The notes: generated from the sequence alone by a model not told the origin. A stretch of DNA of 64,000 bases from Oxytricha trifallax (GCA_000711775.1 ARYC01000193.1:23002-87001); one strand, 5' to 3'. Shown: positions 33,696 through 45,870, counted from the first letter of the stretch. Program-made: numbers and translations.

Positions 33696-34255
33696 ACTAA
33701 TGTCATGCATTTCAAGTGATTGTTACGTGGACACCGTGCCCATGGTCACGGTCAATGGTCACGAGGACCAAGAGGACAATGACCACGTGACCACGTAACA
33801 GCTGAGATTAGAGGTAGTCGTAGTCACTGCTCTATTTTGACGTCATTCACTGAATTAACATTTAAATCATTCATTTTCAAGTGATTTTCATGTGGTCACA
33901 TTGCTCATGGTCACGAGGACCACGAGGAAAGTTTTCACGTAACTACGTAATAGTTGACTTCAGGTGTGGTCGTGGTCACTCCTCTTTTTTTATGTCTTTC
34001 GACGATTAACACTGATATCATGTATTTACAAGTGATGGTCACGTGGCAACCTTGGTCACAGTAGTGATGGTCATGGCCACCATGTTGATGGTCATGTTGA
34101 CGAGAACCGTGAGGGCAGTTACAACGTGACCACGTAATTGCTAAGTTGAGGGGTGGTCGTGGTCACTGCTCTATTTTGACGTCATTCGACGAATTAACAC
34201 TAAAATCATGCATTTTAAAGTAATGATCAAGTGGCACCGTGGTCTTGGTCACAAG
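33696..34255. repeat. About 170-bp satellite, right part
   Basis: Three to four units. The TTTTGACGTCATT block recurs at 33837, about 33989 (degenerate) and 34176, giving spacings of about 152 and 187. Each unit carries GGTCACGAGGACCACGAGGA and GACCACGTGACCACGTAA. The array ends near 34255. Confidence 0.85.
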
Positions 34256-34356
34256 TAACAAGATTTCAGCGTCAAACTCTTGTTCAGAAGCTCACATTTA
34301 GTGGATTTAATTAATTCCAGGTCACCTCATGTATTTTCGTATATTTTTTGATAGTC

Positions 34357-34590
34357 TCAAATAAAGTGTTTAGGGTTATTTAAGGAAATTCGCAAAAATT
34401 GATTATTTTGTTTATATCTTTCGCGTTTCGAGGATAAATCGATTCTGTTTCGATATTTGTGCTCAGCGAGGTCAAAATAACCAGAATCGTTATTTTCGTG
34501 TGTTTTTAGGATGTATGAATACGATACTGCATGTTGGCGGGTAAAAGTTCGGCCCTTGACAATTTTTGAGAAAGTTAAAAAATAAATCAC
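34357..34590 (-). CDS. Short open frame beside the satellite, doubtful
   Basis: A 77-codon frame reads TFSKIVKGRTFTRQHAVSYS and HENNDSGYFDLAEHKYRNRI and ends in TGA, without any TAA/TAG. Base composition is less AT-biased than its surroundings. No motif; start codon unclear. It may be chance. Confidence 0.25.
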   Translation of the reverse strand: MIYFLTFSKIVKGRTFTRQHAVSYSYILKTHENNDSGYFDLAEHKYRNRIDLSSKRERYKQNNQFLRISLNNPKHFI

Positions 34591-34599
34591 TATTTATTA

Positions 34600-35080
34600 A
34601 TTCTATAGTTGACAAGGATAATGCGAATAAAAATAATAATAAGCTATAGTTGCTTTATTTTTGATTGAATGATGTTGAACAATATATCTTATTATTTCTG
34701 AAAATTTAAAATTATAAATTTGATCATCTAATTTTTAACGATAAAATTAATATTTTTAAAATAGTTTTATCTTTTCTTGTTTTTAAAAGAATGAATTAAA
34801 TACCAATTTAGTAGGAATCAATCTTAATATTACCATTAATATTTTTAAATTATGCTTCTGAATTTATTTACATTCATTCTCAATAAATTTATAGATTCCA
34901 AAATAATCATAATAATCTTAAAATATGGCAGAAATTTTGAATTTTTAAATTTTTGAATTCATCTTTTTAATGTTTATTGATATAGTGACAAGTAATACTA
35001 TATTTATCAATTTTTATAATTCTTTATTCAGCCAATTATTAAATGCATTTTTAATAATAATTATAAATTTTTAAATTCCA
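34600..35080. other. AT-rich spacer, no supported gene
   Basis: Long A/T runs; nothing recognisable on either strand. Confidence 0.4.
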
Positions 35081-35084
35081 TAAA

Positions 35085-35351
35085 TATTAACCACTAAGAA
35101 AATGAAAACAACAAAAAGTTTACACAATTATTCTCTTCTGCTACATGTAAATATCTGAATACATCAATAGTTGTCGTTTTTTCTTCTTCTGAAATTAAAA
35201 CTAATAGTGTTTTAACAACTTAATCTTCCACTTATTTCACTTCGTCATCAGATGGACCACCTGAACTGCTAATAAAATATTTTATCCCAATGACTGTAGT
35301 ATTATAATCTACGATAAAGCCATAGTTATTACTGATGCTTCCGCTGTTCAT
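35085..35351 (-). CDS. Hypothetical protein, 5' part
   Basis: ATG 35351 opens MNSGSISNNYGFIVDYNTTV, continuing SSSGGPSDDEVKQVEDQVVK then EEEKTTTIDVFRYLHVAEEN with two TAA codons as Gln. The 3' end dissolves into AT-rich DNA near 35085. A plus-strand gene starts about 120 bases away, so the pair is divergent. No domain recognised. Confidence 0.45.
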
Positions 35352-35471
35352 AACTCACAAAATGACACTATAAATGTGCTATTTATATATTGATGCTAAT
35401 TATTAATAGGTATTTATTAGTTTCATATAAATATAATAAAAATTAAGAATCATGAAGCCGAGATTATCTCA

Positions 35472-35681
35472 ATGATAAAAGCAATGAAGACAGCATTATT
35501 CTATGTCAACGATACCTCTGCTAATCTCCATCAACGTAAACTTAATGCATTGAAAATACTTCTAAAGGCGTACTCAACAACTAAGTCTGCCTTAGGCCAC
35601 ACTCAAATGATTGCCTTTACTCTTTCTAGCTTAAGTGAACTTGTAGAAGTCTTGGGGATAACATATGACTTCTAGTGCTGA
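35472..35681 (+). CDS. Small hypothetical protein (69 codons)
   Basis: ATG 35472 reads MIKAMKTALFYVNDTSANLH then LKILLKAYSTTKSALGHTQM and SSLSELVEVLGITYDF, followed by TAG TGC and TGA 35679-35681. The frame is also open upstream (NHEAEIIS), so the start may be earlier. Balanced composition and higher GC than the surroundings support coding. Function unknown. Confidence 0.45.
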
Positions 35682-35860
35682 TATATACATTAATTATTCT
35701 ATTGCTTGATATTTTTTAGAATCGAGGTAGATTACTGTTATATCACTGTTTAGTTTTTAATTATATTAAAGTGAAACTGAATAATTAATGTATAAATAAA
35801 AATATATGTGGGGCAAGTTAGTCAACAAAAAGGAAAGGATTAAAACTCAAATACGTATAA

Positions 35861-36520
35861 TCAATATTGCCATTCGAACAAACTAATCATCCTCTCACTC
35901 CTCTCCTTTTACTAATTACTATTACTATTGCTTTCTTCCAAGTTTTCCATAGATTAAATTTTGAAAAAGTAAAAAGATATACAATATTATAAATTTTAAA
36001 TTTTAATTAATAATTGTTTATGAATTATAATGATGAGTAAATTCATAATTATCAAATAAAATTTTACTTTATTTTTCGATTTGTTTTTATACAAAATATC
36101 ATGTTCTGAAAGTATATAAATTTTGATTTTAAATTCATATTATATGTCATAAAAATATGCTTATTTTAAGTTCCTTTTGATGTTATTTATAATTATTAAT
36201 ATTCCTTTGAATGAGCATTGCATTTAGACATAAAGAAAATTTGATTAAAGAAATAGCTAAATGTATAATGCCAAATATCTCTTATGAGTATTTAATCTGC
36301 AACTTGCTAAATCATATATCCTGCAATAAAATATCAAGCAAAACATTTTCCAGATTCTACCTACTCTAAACTAGTTAATATATTAATTGACTATAGATAG
36401 TAATATACCTAGGGAAGTACAGTTTTGTGATATTTTCTTTAACAAGATTTGTAAATAAATTTATAACATCCTAAATGAGGAACATTAGTGTTAATTGTTT
36501 TTTTATTTTGAACTTTTCAT
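35861..36520 (-). CDS. Open ciliate-code frame, doubtful
   Basis: 220 codons from ATG 36520 (MKSSKQKNNQHQCSSFRML) to TGA 35861 without TGA. The end (MENLEESNSNSNQQKERSER) looks like real protein and may be the start of a shorter gene. The middle is Phe/Leu/Ile-rich AT-type sequence. The opposite strand has a competing frame at 36211-36390 (MSIAFRHKENLIKEIAKCIM). Confidence 0.3.
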
Positions 36521-36669
36521 GTCATTTGGAACTTTTATTTTTAATCTGTTTGGTGACAGTCTTCGTATTTACAGTTTGATCAAGTAATGGCTCGGTTCAT
36601 TAATATCGACATTTGAGTAATTTGTTTAATTCATCTAAAAATAAGGTCAACACAAGACAATCAGGTATA

Positions 36670-36906
36670 TCACTTCCTCTGCAAATCAATCTCACTACTG
36701 TCGAATATAAAATTTACTCTTTTTAATAGAGCTTCTGATTACTTCTACCTAGATGCCACAGCAAATTCCTTGATTTTTATGATAAATCTTTGAAACTTAA
36801 TTTTCAACTTGATTTTCTCAAGAGTATAAGCTGCTTCCTCAAATTTTAATACGAATTCCACCAAGTTGTTTAGAAAGCAATTATATGATTTAGCATTAGA
36901 AAATCA
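36670..36906 (-). CDS. Lys/Glu-rich coding fragment
   Basis: Reads CFLNNLVEFVLKFEEAAYTL then KIKFQRFIIKIKEFAVASRQ and RVNFIFDSSEIDLQRK before TGA 36670-36672. Heptad-like spacing suggests helical protein. Nearby minus-strand frames (LTLFLDELNKLLKCR, about 36620) may belong to the same gene. No known domain. Confidence 0.4.
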
Positions 36907-37199
36907 ACCTTGAATTTATAGACTCCTTTCAAATAGATATGAAAAAATTCCAAAACTAATCAAGATTAGCTTGTTAGTATCTTCTTGCATTCCTTTCTTA
37001 TCTATATTATTTTGCTTTAAATAAAATATAGTTTTCTTAAAATGCTATTATAATTGTTATTTATTTGAAGCTGAATTATTTTCAAGAATTAGCTTGTATA
37101 GTACTTTATATATATAAAGCACTTTCTAACATTATGTTATAAAAAACAACAAATATAGTAGTATTTAATAATACTTTTTTATTTCACAATGAACATTCG

Positions 37200-38400
37200 A
37201 TATTTACAAAAAGGATTTATTTGACTCCTCATAGATTTTTATTATTAATAGATATAGCCAGAGAATCCTACATTTTAGTTAGATAAATAGCTTTTCTAAG
37301 AGAACTTTATATGTTAATTCTTAAAGATTTACTGTTAATGTATTTAGTTTTCATGCTTTCAACTGCACCATCAATATACTGATTGACATATGATAAGTAC
37401 ACATTATCTTGCAATTGAGAAGCAACAAAATTACTGGAAATACTTCAAGAACTTTTCAACTTCTCAATAATTTAAGGGGAGATATCGACATCTCGGGTTA
37501 ACATATAGCAACTTAGACCATTAAAAAGAGTCAATGTATATTATTGTACGTAAATACATAAGTCTTTTTGATAAGTCATTAATTATGAAATGAGTTTGCG
37601 ATGGGTAATAAATTTATATTTAATGACCTTATTCATTCATTAATATTTTACACTTGTATTTCTTAAAAGAATATGCAATTTGATCATCGAGAAAAAGAGA
37701 ATAGAAAATCTTAACCACCTATTATGATAATTCATATATTTTCAATAGTAAATTTCAACTATTTATTTTGAAGAATTCACATCGTCTTTTTTATTTGATA
37801 ACTTTTTAAGAATACTATTTTATTTCTAAAATTTTAAGAAAAACTATTTCTTAATAAATGCTTTATATTTAGTAAGACATTTAGTCTTAAATATTATTGT
37901 ATCAGTAAGGGGGGGGGGCAAATCCTATAAATTTTTGGTCTGTTTATTAATTATAATAATGAAGACAATTTTGATTTAAATAATTCAGAATAAAAGTGGA
38001 GAAGATTTTTTTGAATTAATTATTTTTGTTAAGTCACTATAAATTTTATATATTTAAATACTACTTATTTTTTAGATATTTCTTTATCTGAATGTAAACA
38101 GAAAGATATTTATTTGGTAATTAAACTAATAATTTATTAAGCATAAATTTAATCTTTTTATTTTTATAATATTGATCACAAGCAAAGAAGAAAAAGAAAC
38201 AAAAAAAAAGAAAATGAAGATTCAGTTTACATTAAAAGACCTGAAATGTTTTGATTAGAATGGTTTATCACTTATATTGTGTATTAATCACTTTCATAAT
38301 GGGTCGCCTCTAAGCCCTCAATGTTGATGGATTTTTAATATTATTTATAATATTGCAGACATATAATCACCTAGGAATTTTGATTTCTACTTTTTAGTAC
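37200..38400. other. AT-rich stretch with a G10 tract, no supported gene
   Basis: Holds a run of ten G at 37909-37918 in otherwise AT-rich DNA. No coherent gene; the G tract has no matching C tract nearby, unlike those at 24041 and 19736. Confidence 0.4.
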
Positions 38401-38415
38401 AATATTGCTAATATA

Positions 38416-38529
38416 ATGGCATTAAGATTTTCTATATTAGTTAAATATCCGGCGTTAAGGTTTGAAGATGTAGTTCTCGATGATGTGGTTGATGATTTAG
38501 TTGATGATGATTAAGTAAAATAAGTTTGA
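38416..38529 (+). CDS. Small Asp/Val-rich ORF
   Basis: MALRFSILVKYPALRFEDVV then DDVVDDLVDDDQVKQV ends at TGA 38527-38529. Beyond the TGA a shifted frame continues KYLFKDKEDYLEILMLKVYN, so this is probably part of a longer, broken gene. Unknown function. Confidence 0.35.
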
Positions 38530-39007
38530 AAGTTTAAATATTTATTCAAGGATAAGGAAGATTATTTAGAAATTCTGATGCTTAAAGTTTATAATTCAAG
38601 AGAAAACTTAGTCCATATTTAGTGTTATATAATTCATTTCTAATTTCTAATTATTATTAAAATCTAATATTTTAATCATATATAAGTAACAAGCAATTTA
38701 ACTAAGTTTTAGATTTATTTTTTCAAATTGCTATAAATCAACAATTAAATCTTTATGTTAGTCAATAAGTTTAAACTAAATAAATATAAACAATTATCTC
38801 TGTTTTATGATTAGAGTTAATGTTATAGTCAAATCTTATAAAAGAATGTAAAAAATAGAATTAAAAAAAATATGAAATAAATACGAGAATATTTCAAATA
38901 ACAATTGAAAATGAAAATAAATATAATGAAAAGAAGATAATATTTTGTAATTTTCTTAAGCGAATTGAAGATAAGTGAGGGCAGTGAATATACATAGAAA
39001 AACATCA

Positions 39008-39808
39008 TCAATTTTTCATTGCTGCTCTTTTCTGAAACGTAGATACCATCTTGGAACTTTCTGTTATCCTTGTCTCTGATTTAACAGACTTGGGAGATTT
39101 TAGCGCAGCCAAGGGAGACTTTCTGGTAGTCAATGCCTTCAAAGATGAGCTCTTCCTTTGTGTCTGGGTTGATTCTGATGGTGCAGCCTTGGAGAAAATC
39201 AATTTTCTTGACTTGCCTTCCTCCGAGGAAGTTCTTGACCTCAAAAAGGATCTGCCATCTTTGTGAATCACGACGTTGATGGGGAAATGAGCATGTACTA
39301 GTCTCATCTTATATCTGTAACCTTCACTCATCATTAACAGGAAAAGTTTACCATTTCCAGGAAAGCTCAATTCACTAGCCGGAAATCTCTAAGCCTGCTC
39401 CACTTCATCTAAGTGGAATTCTTGAAACGAAGAAATGGAATTCGCTGCAGTGGTGATCACTGCAACAGTTGTTGTGTGATTGGCATCTTTCAGCCTGGAC
39501 TGGATCTCCAGTGATACAGAAACCGAATTCGTTCCAGTGGTCTGCTCATCACAGACTCCACCAAGGTTCATTATACCGTAAGTCTTCACAGAAGTAGCCG
39601 GTTTTTTTAAGCATCTGGTTGAGGATCAATGTGGATGCAATACATGAACTAATTTCACTTTTAGCCAGTTGGACAGGCAGTTTCATTGCACTGTGCAGTG
39701 AACCAGCACCAAATGTTTGCTCGTTTCTGATCTCTGTAGGGATATTTTGATGCTGATATCAACAGTGGTAAAGGCGATTACTGCGAGTGAGATAATAAAA
39801 TTCTTCAT
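39008..39808 (-). CDS. Secreted or membrane-start hypothetical protein, GC-rich segment
   Basis: ATG 39808 gives MKNFIISLAVIAFTTV, a signal-peptide-like start. One frame change leads to RNEQTFGAGSLHSAMKLPVQ and SCIASTLILNQMLK. A second, at an A7 run near 39604, leads to TYGIMNLGGVCDEQTTGTNS, VAVITTAANSISSFQEFHLD, an in-frame TAG (Gln), GNGKLFLLMMSEGYRYKMRL, and a Ser/Lys/Arg-rich tail before TGA 39008-39010. GC is well above the surroundings. The two shifts could mark short IESs, indels or decay. Domain not recognised. The plus-strand frame over 39051-39266 is a shadow. Confidence 0.6.
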
Positions 39809-40407
39809 TAATTAAGGGATTCTAATCAATAATTAATTATAATAATGGAGAGAAAATGTATATAGATTCAAACAATATATAAAATGACTTAATTTATTTT
39901 TTTTCATCCTATTTTTTACATTCTTTTATTGTATATTTAAATTTTATAAATCATTCCTCTTTAAAATTATAAAACAATTTATCACTCAATATAGTAATAA
40001 TATAAACAAATTCTATATATGCTTTGAAATTTCTACTATCTCACAGCAAAATCTTAGAATCAATCATATTACTTTTAGTTCTCAGTGATTGATCAATTAA
40101 TTGAGAAATTTAATACCTCATATTTCATTTATAAATATTGCAATGCTTATAAAAGCTGCATAAGTGAATAATCCATAGAAGTCAACTGTAAACTTATTAA
40201 TTTACTATAATTGTTTCTTAATAAATTTAACAAGTTGTATTTAAATATTCTGAATATAAATATAAATAATCAATAATACTGTATTTATGATGAGCAATAT
40301 TAATAGTTGCAACTTAATAATACAAAATAAATGGTAAGTAATTCATAAAATTATAAATAAAATTAGTTTAAAAAGATTTAACTTAAAATATTCTTTCTAG
40401 ACTTAGC

Positions 40408-40953
40408 TTGAAGAATAAATTGTCTTCAAAGCTAATTTTAATTAATCTAAACCTTGAGCCTTCTTTAAAATTTATTCAAATTTTGAAAATTTTTACTGAA
40501 TATAAGTGTATCTCAGAACATATTCAAAAAGCTATTCTCACTTATGAAGAAGAATCATTTTTATTTAATAATGATTTTCATTTTATTGTAAGTTTTGATA
40601 TATAAGATATAACAGAGAATTCCGAAAATTTCTTAAAGTTTGGTTTCTAGAAAATGTTGTAATTGTAAAATAAAAGAAAATACTTTACTGCAATTTTTTA
40701 GAAGTTTCACAAATATTTATAATTGACAAGAAGGATAAGATTTAATTTCATTGCTTTACATTTTTAATACCTTGTTTAATTTCTTTTCATAAATTTTCTA
40801 TTTTAAGCCTTTCTAAGAAATTAAGCACTTAATTTCACAATTAATTTTGATTCAAACAATTTTGTAATTATTACCTTGAAATTTTATAATACCAAATAAT
40901 TTCATTATTCATAGTCTTATCATTATTATAAACTTAGAAATTTAATCATTTGA
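40408..40953 (+). CDS. Open frame, possible protein
   Basis: 182 codons without TGA, ending TGA 40951-40953. The first third (LNLEPSLKFIQILKIFTEYK, YEEESFLFNNDFHFIVSFDI) is protein-like; the rest is Phe/Asn/Gln-rich and may be AT-rich chance sequence. No ATG at the likely start. Confidence 0.3.
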
Positions 40954-40959
40954 TGATTC

Positions 40960-41940
40960 AGGTTAGTAGGTGCATATTATTTACAAACCGTTTACTATTC
41001 ACAACCAGGACAAACTCAAGTGGCATTGAGCCCAAAGTTTTTTCTTAGTTCAGATCTGTAAAGAATGACACAAACAATGGACAAAATGAAGATAACAGAG
41101 AAATTGACATTGAAATATCAGGTCAAAGTTCCTCAACTTCATTATAATCATCTTAACTCCATTATTTGTTCATGATATCAATTGAAAATGAAGATAACTC
41201 CATACAGCAAAGTAAACTCGGATAAAACTGTTAATTATCTGATAATCATTATAATTAGAACTAGTTATTTGTGATTAACCAACTAGCTGATGAGTTCTTC
41301 AAACTTAAATCTATAAAAGTCAAAAAGGTTATTCAACATACAAAAACCTACTTAATAGGTTGACTACAATGACCATACACCTTAATACATCAACGATAAG
41401 AAAAGAGAGAAAAACTGTTTCAAAAAAGAGTTTACTGGAGCTCATATAAAAAATTGAAAAATTAAACTCTATCAAGAAAGAGGATTATATTCAAATGTCA
41501 AATTTCAAAGATTTTGCAATTTAAAATGATCAGCTTGACTCCTTAAAAATAATAAGTTCTACTTTTAAAAAGTTCTCACAAAACAAAAGACTCATTACCA
41601 AAACTCTATATTACTAAGTAATTCAAAAAGAATTATCAAAGAACATATAATAAACTATATATGTTGTAAAAAAGAAAATAATACCTAATCCAATCAAGCC
41701 CACCTCCCATATTATTAACTGAATCCCAAAACAATAAACCACACTGAAGAAAGCTGTTATGAAATGCTATTTGAACAACTTCCTTAACCTAATACACAAA
41801 ATACAAGGAACTTTTGTATTCTACCAAAGATAGACTCCATATAAGGACTTAAAACATAATTATAGGGGCACTGAAAAGGAAATCAGAAAATTTTTCATCA
41901 CCAAGTTTAAGATCAGAGACTGATCAGTTTAAAATCTCCA
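40960..41940 (+). CDS. Hypothetical plus-strand gene, frameshifted
   Basis: The first part reads TRTNSSGIEPKVFSQF, NDTNNGQNEDNREIDIEISG and NQLADEFFKLKSIKVKKVIQ to TGA 41363. Further frames give VDYNDHTPQYINDKKREKNC (about 41385), DYIQMSNFKDFAIQNDQLDS (about 41490), TLYYQVIQKELSKNIQQTIY and SCYEMLFEQLPQPNTQNTRN (about 41770). Many TAA/TAG sit at natural Gln sites. It is followed by another coding block and by the retroelement-like signature at 42475, so it may be part of the same mobile unit. No catalytic motif seen. Confidence 0.45.
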
Positions 41941-42018
41941 TTTCAAGAGAAGATAACGATGATGCATTGAGATAACTCTTACACATTTTTATTTTAATTA
42001 TAAATAATATTTAAAGCA

Positions 42019-42496
42019 TGATATTTTACTAAAAATTATTGAAGTTTAGATCAAACTCCTACTTAGCAACTACTTAAAATTCGATTAGAATGAAATTAAT
42101 TTCAGACTATTTCAACAAGTAATTGAATTTATAGAACTCATTTGAGACCAAAGATTTTCAAACTAAGAAATTAAATTACTCAACCAACTCAGTCCACTCT
42201 TTCTACATGAGTTGAAATTAAGTAGTAGACAACAGAGATGGTGCTTCTAATCAACCGTCTAAATGATAAGAAAGGATAGTTTACTTCAATATCAAACTGC
42301 TGCAAATGACAAGAAAGAATAGAAAAGAACACTGAGAGAAATGCAGACAGAATAAGATAAGAGAAATAGAAGTATTTTCATTTTTTTAATTGAGAACAAT
42401 AAATATCCATTTCAATAACTCAATAGAATAACTAAAAATGCTTGTCTAATATGCATTACACATATAGAAAAGATTGGGGGTCCCAAAGAAATGTGA
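42019..42496 (+). CDS. Unknown ORF ending in the retroelement-like signature
   Basis: The frame reads IIEVQIKLLLSNYLKFDQNE, then after one TGA SNQEIKLLNQLSPLFLHELK, RKDSLLQYQTAANDKKEQKR and FPFQQLNRITKNACLICITH-like sequence to TGA 42494-42496. Its last codons overlap the GGGGGTCCCA motif, parallel to the coding block that ends just before the same motif at 23062. Basic and Gln-rich; no domain recognised. Confidence 0.4.
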
Positions 42497-42550
42497 TCAA
42501 ATAATTATTATTATTATTATTATTATAATTATTATCATAATTATTATTTA
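42475..42550 (+). other. Second copy of GGGGGTCCC motif plus ATT repeats
   Basis: TTGGGGGTCCCAAAGAAATG then TGATCAAATAATTATTATTA, a longer ATT microsatellite than at 23062. See that entry for the retroelement interpretation. Confidence 0.45.
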
Positions 42551-43249
42551 AGGTTTATCATTAAATCAACATATTTTTTATATTACTATTATAAATAATC
42601 GCATGTTATTAACGTGCTTTATTGCCGAATTACTTTGGAATTAACAAGTCAAATTTGATTAATTTTTCACAGTGATTTCCACTACACAAATGAGAAGATT
42701 GATCAAATTTAAATACAAGAGATTCCTATAATTAAACTTTAAAATTTCCCTAAATATTTCCCTGGTATATTTGTCATATTTCAACTTTTACTTTTTATGT
42801 TCAATTATTAAATTATAAGTTTATATAAATTAATATTATACAATATAGTTAAATGTAATTATATATTATTACAACAATAATAATAAATAATAGAAAAAAA
42901 TCATATATTTAAAAAATTAAGCTTCGACTTCACTTTAAATATCATCATAAGATTCTTCATTATAAATATTGAGTTATGGTTACCTCTCTGTGTCCCTATG
43001 TTAACTCTTTGTCTTAGTCCATCTCCATTCTTCATAGGTGCAAACTCTGAGGAAGGTAAAATGTTAGATATTTTTTGTAGCTCACATTTTTAATGAATAC
43101 ACAAAGCTTAAAACAATCCATTTTTACTTTTGATTATTTATAAATTAGCTCATTAATTTAATTCTAATTATCCAAAATAGTAATATTTTGATTTTATAAT
43201 CATAAAATTTGAGAATTGAGTGAATTATTAATTAAAATGAAATTAATTT

Positions 43250-44651
43250 CAATACTATAGGAACTCGAAAGCCCATTTACTTATGATATCTATAGTAGAT
43301 AGATTCTTCTTAGCACCCACTAATAAATTTATTAATCTTTTTAATTATTTTGATGTGTCTCTGTCGTTACTGTATTCTCTCATCATATCAATGCACTAGA
43401 TGTTTGTTTTGACTTTTGTTGAAAACTTTGAGCCAATGTGAAACTCAAACAGAACAACTATATGTGAATAAATGTACCAATTTTAATCCCCAGCTCTCCA
43501 GTATCTAGGCTAATTCATGTCTAAGTATAGGACATTCTTGATTTTTGTGACTTATGATTAATCTCCTATTTGAGTTGAGTTGATGAAGTTAATAAGTTTC
43601 GTTTTGAAATTCTTACTGTTCTATACTAGGAGATTTTCAGGGTTTATGTGAAGATGGACTATATTATTACTATGTAACTCTGATACTGCTTAGAATAAAT
43701 GTAGCATTGCTGTCCTGGTTTACTTATCTCTTGGTCTTACAAGTATAAGATCCTTCAATATAACTTTGAAACCAAAAGTCTAAATAATAATTTTCTCATC
43801 CTAAAGGATAAGTTTGTGAATTTAATCAACATATTTAAGCTTTAAGATTCTGCTGATATCTAGGAATTTGAAGTTCTAGTAGAGAAGTTTAAGCGTGCTT
43901 GAATTCTACATTAGATCTTTAAATTCATATTCACTCTTGTGATGTTAGTCCTTTTTAAGCAATAGTATCAGATGAAAAATTGCTGAAGTAGTCAGACCTC
44001 TTTGCTTCTTTTATCATTAGGTCTAATTCTGGATAGATCTTTTTAGTGATGTTGAATTGAACCTTTTGCTAAGATTCTTAGTCATTCTTATCTTCTAGGT
44101 TACCTTGGATATCTTAAGTATTAGCTAGACCAACAAACTGGAATTCATCCCTCATCCCTCTTCGGAATCATACTTTGCTTTCTCCATTAATTCTTTTATT
44201 TTATTGAATTTTATCACATTCTTGTCGTTGCTATGAGTCGTTTAAGGCTGAGAATTTAATTGAAGTTATTTAATTTGCTAAATCTACTAAAATTCATTAA
44301 GAAATAACTAATACTTGCTATTGAATGATAGTGGGCATCTTCAAGTTCAATGAGTTTATGAGAAACAAGATGAAGTAACTCCTTGGGAGTATACACTTGA
44401 TTGCAGACCTCACATTCTATTAACTTATTAGATTCACGGTATATGTTTTGAAATCTTTAGCCTTTTCTAAAAGTCCATCTCTGCCACAACTGAATATACT
44501 CCTAGGATTACTTGTAGTCATTAAGGTTTATGCTGACAGCAGAAAGAGTGCTGCTCTCATTATTTTCTTGCTCCCCTGGTTGATCATCAATGGTTTATTC
44601 ATCATCGAAAGCTGAAACCTCATTGACATGGGGTTAGTTTTTATTTGTCAT
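43250..44651 (-). CDS. Zinc-finger/pseudokinase protein of element D, frameshifted
   Basis: ATG 44651 opens MTNKNQPHVNEVSAFDDEQT. A C2H2-like unit follows, CEVCNQVYTPKELLHLVSHK (about 44410). After several shifts comes the kinase catalytic loop VHLHINPENLLVQNSKNFKT (about 43650), with HIN for HRD, and LINFINSTQ where DFG is expected. The frame continues clean to about 43260 (QCIDMMREYSNDRDTSKQLK). Homologous in architecture to the TBE 57-kDa protein but distant in sequence. Catalytic residues absent. Confidence 0.7.
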
Positions 44652-45162
44652 ATTTATTACTGAGTAAAGTTTTATTTCATTTAATTTATCTCAATTATTA
44701 ATTACTTTTTATACTTTATAAGGGGAACATAAATTAAATATTTAAGTGAAGGTTTACATGAATTAGAAATTTATGTATTATACTTAAAGTATATACACTA
44801 TGTCCCTTTACTTTAATTGAGTTTTTAGGTATATTACAAAAACTTGAAACTTATGTACCTAAGTACATAACATTATTATTTATGTTCCCTATTAAATTGA
44901 TAAGATATTTAGTATTCAATATGAAAGAATGCTTTAGGTATTTAATAGTAAACCTTTAGGAATCAAACAAATTCCACTTAGACTTTGAAAAAAACAGGAG
45001 CACATTTACTTATGTCCCCTTAGAGAAGTGCGATTGCGTTATATTTATTAGCCTCCAATACAAAGTTATGATTAAGCCCACTTGGCAAATAGATATTTAT
45101 TATAAAAGAAATGTAAGCTTAACAATTAATTATTAAATACTAAAGAGTTCTTACTAAACAAA

Positions 45163-45870
45163 ATGGAAAATTTAAACTAGAATCGCCCTCAGTAGTAAAG
45201 CCTATAAATAATAGATGCTAGAATTCTAGAAGGCAGGCTTAGTTCCAAGCATGACTGGTATAATTTCCTCAAGTTCAATTGTAAGTTTATTTTATCTTAA
45301 TCAAGTAGAGAGCTTTTACATGTTACCAAACAAAAAGACCTAAATTAGATTTATCAAAGACTTCCTGCAAGGCAAGAAGCATTTGATAAAGTCAGTAGCA
45401 ATATAGAGTATCAACATTCTCAATCCATCTTCAACCAAATTAAAGACGATAAAGTTATTCTGGAGCATCTCACTATTATGAGGATGCTGGAGAGTAGCCA
45501 GACAAAGGTTTTTTCTTTGGAGTTCTGGGGGACATTATCCTAAGACTACCTGGAAGAGACTGTTAGACAGCACATAGCTTAGAAATTATGTATCCCAGGA
45601 AGAACAGATAGGCGATTAGATATAAGTCACCCATGACTTCTTGTAGCAACTTGAGGAAGACCCATACTTATCAAGTAAGAATGTATTTAATAACACTTTT
45701 TAGAGCGGAAGGAGAAAGCCCTATCGTTGCTTAAAATTAAGTCTAAACCAAGGAGAGTTAATAAGAAACGAAAACGATTTGAACTAGTCAAGAACTAAAA
45801 AAACTTCTATATTGAGGAGTCAAAGTAATAACGATCAAGGGATAGAGAAATGAGAGAGGATTAAAATGTA
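45163..45870 (+). CDS. 22-kDa-like protein of element D
   Basis: ATG 45163 (MENLNQNRPQQQSLQIIDAR) is open for about 155 codons with many TAA/TAG. It includes HDWYNFLKFNCKFILSQSSR and AFDKVSSNIEYQHSQSI, and ends at TGA near 45635. The next frame gives THDFLQQLEEDPYLSSKN, matching SESWLSELQKHPYISN of the 22-kDa family. A basic tail (KIKSKPRRVNKKRKRFEL, about 45750) lies in another frame again. Confidence 0.65.

Noticed and set aside
24740-34255. CRISPR array
   Set aside because: Units are tandem without unique spacers, vary in length, and the genome is eukaryotic.
39051-39266. Plus-strand open frame of 71 codons
   Set aside because: Antisense shadow of the better-supported minus-strand gene 39008-39808, which has a signal-like start, an in-frame TAG as Gln and a natural TGA end.
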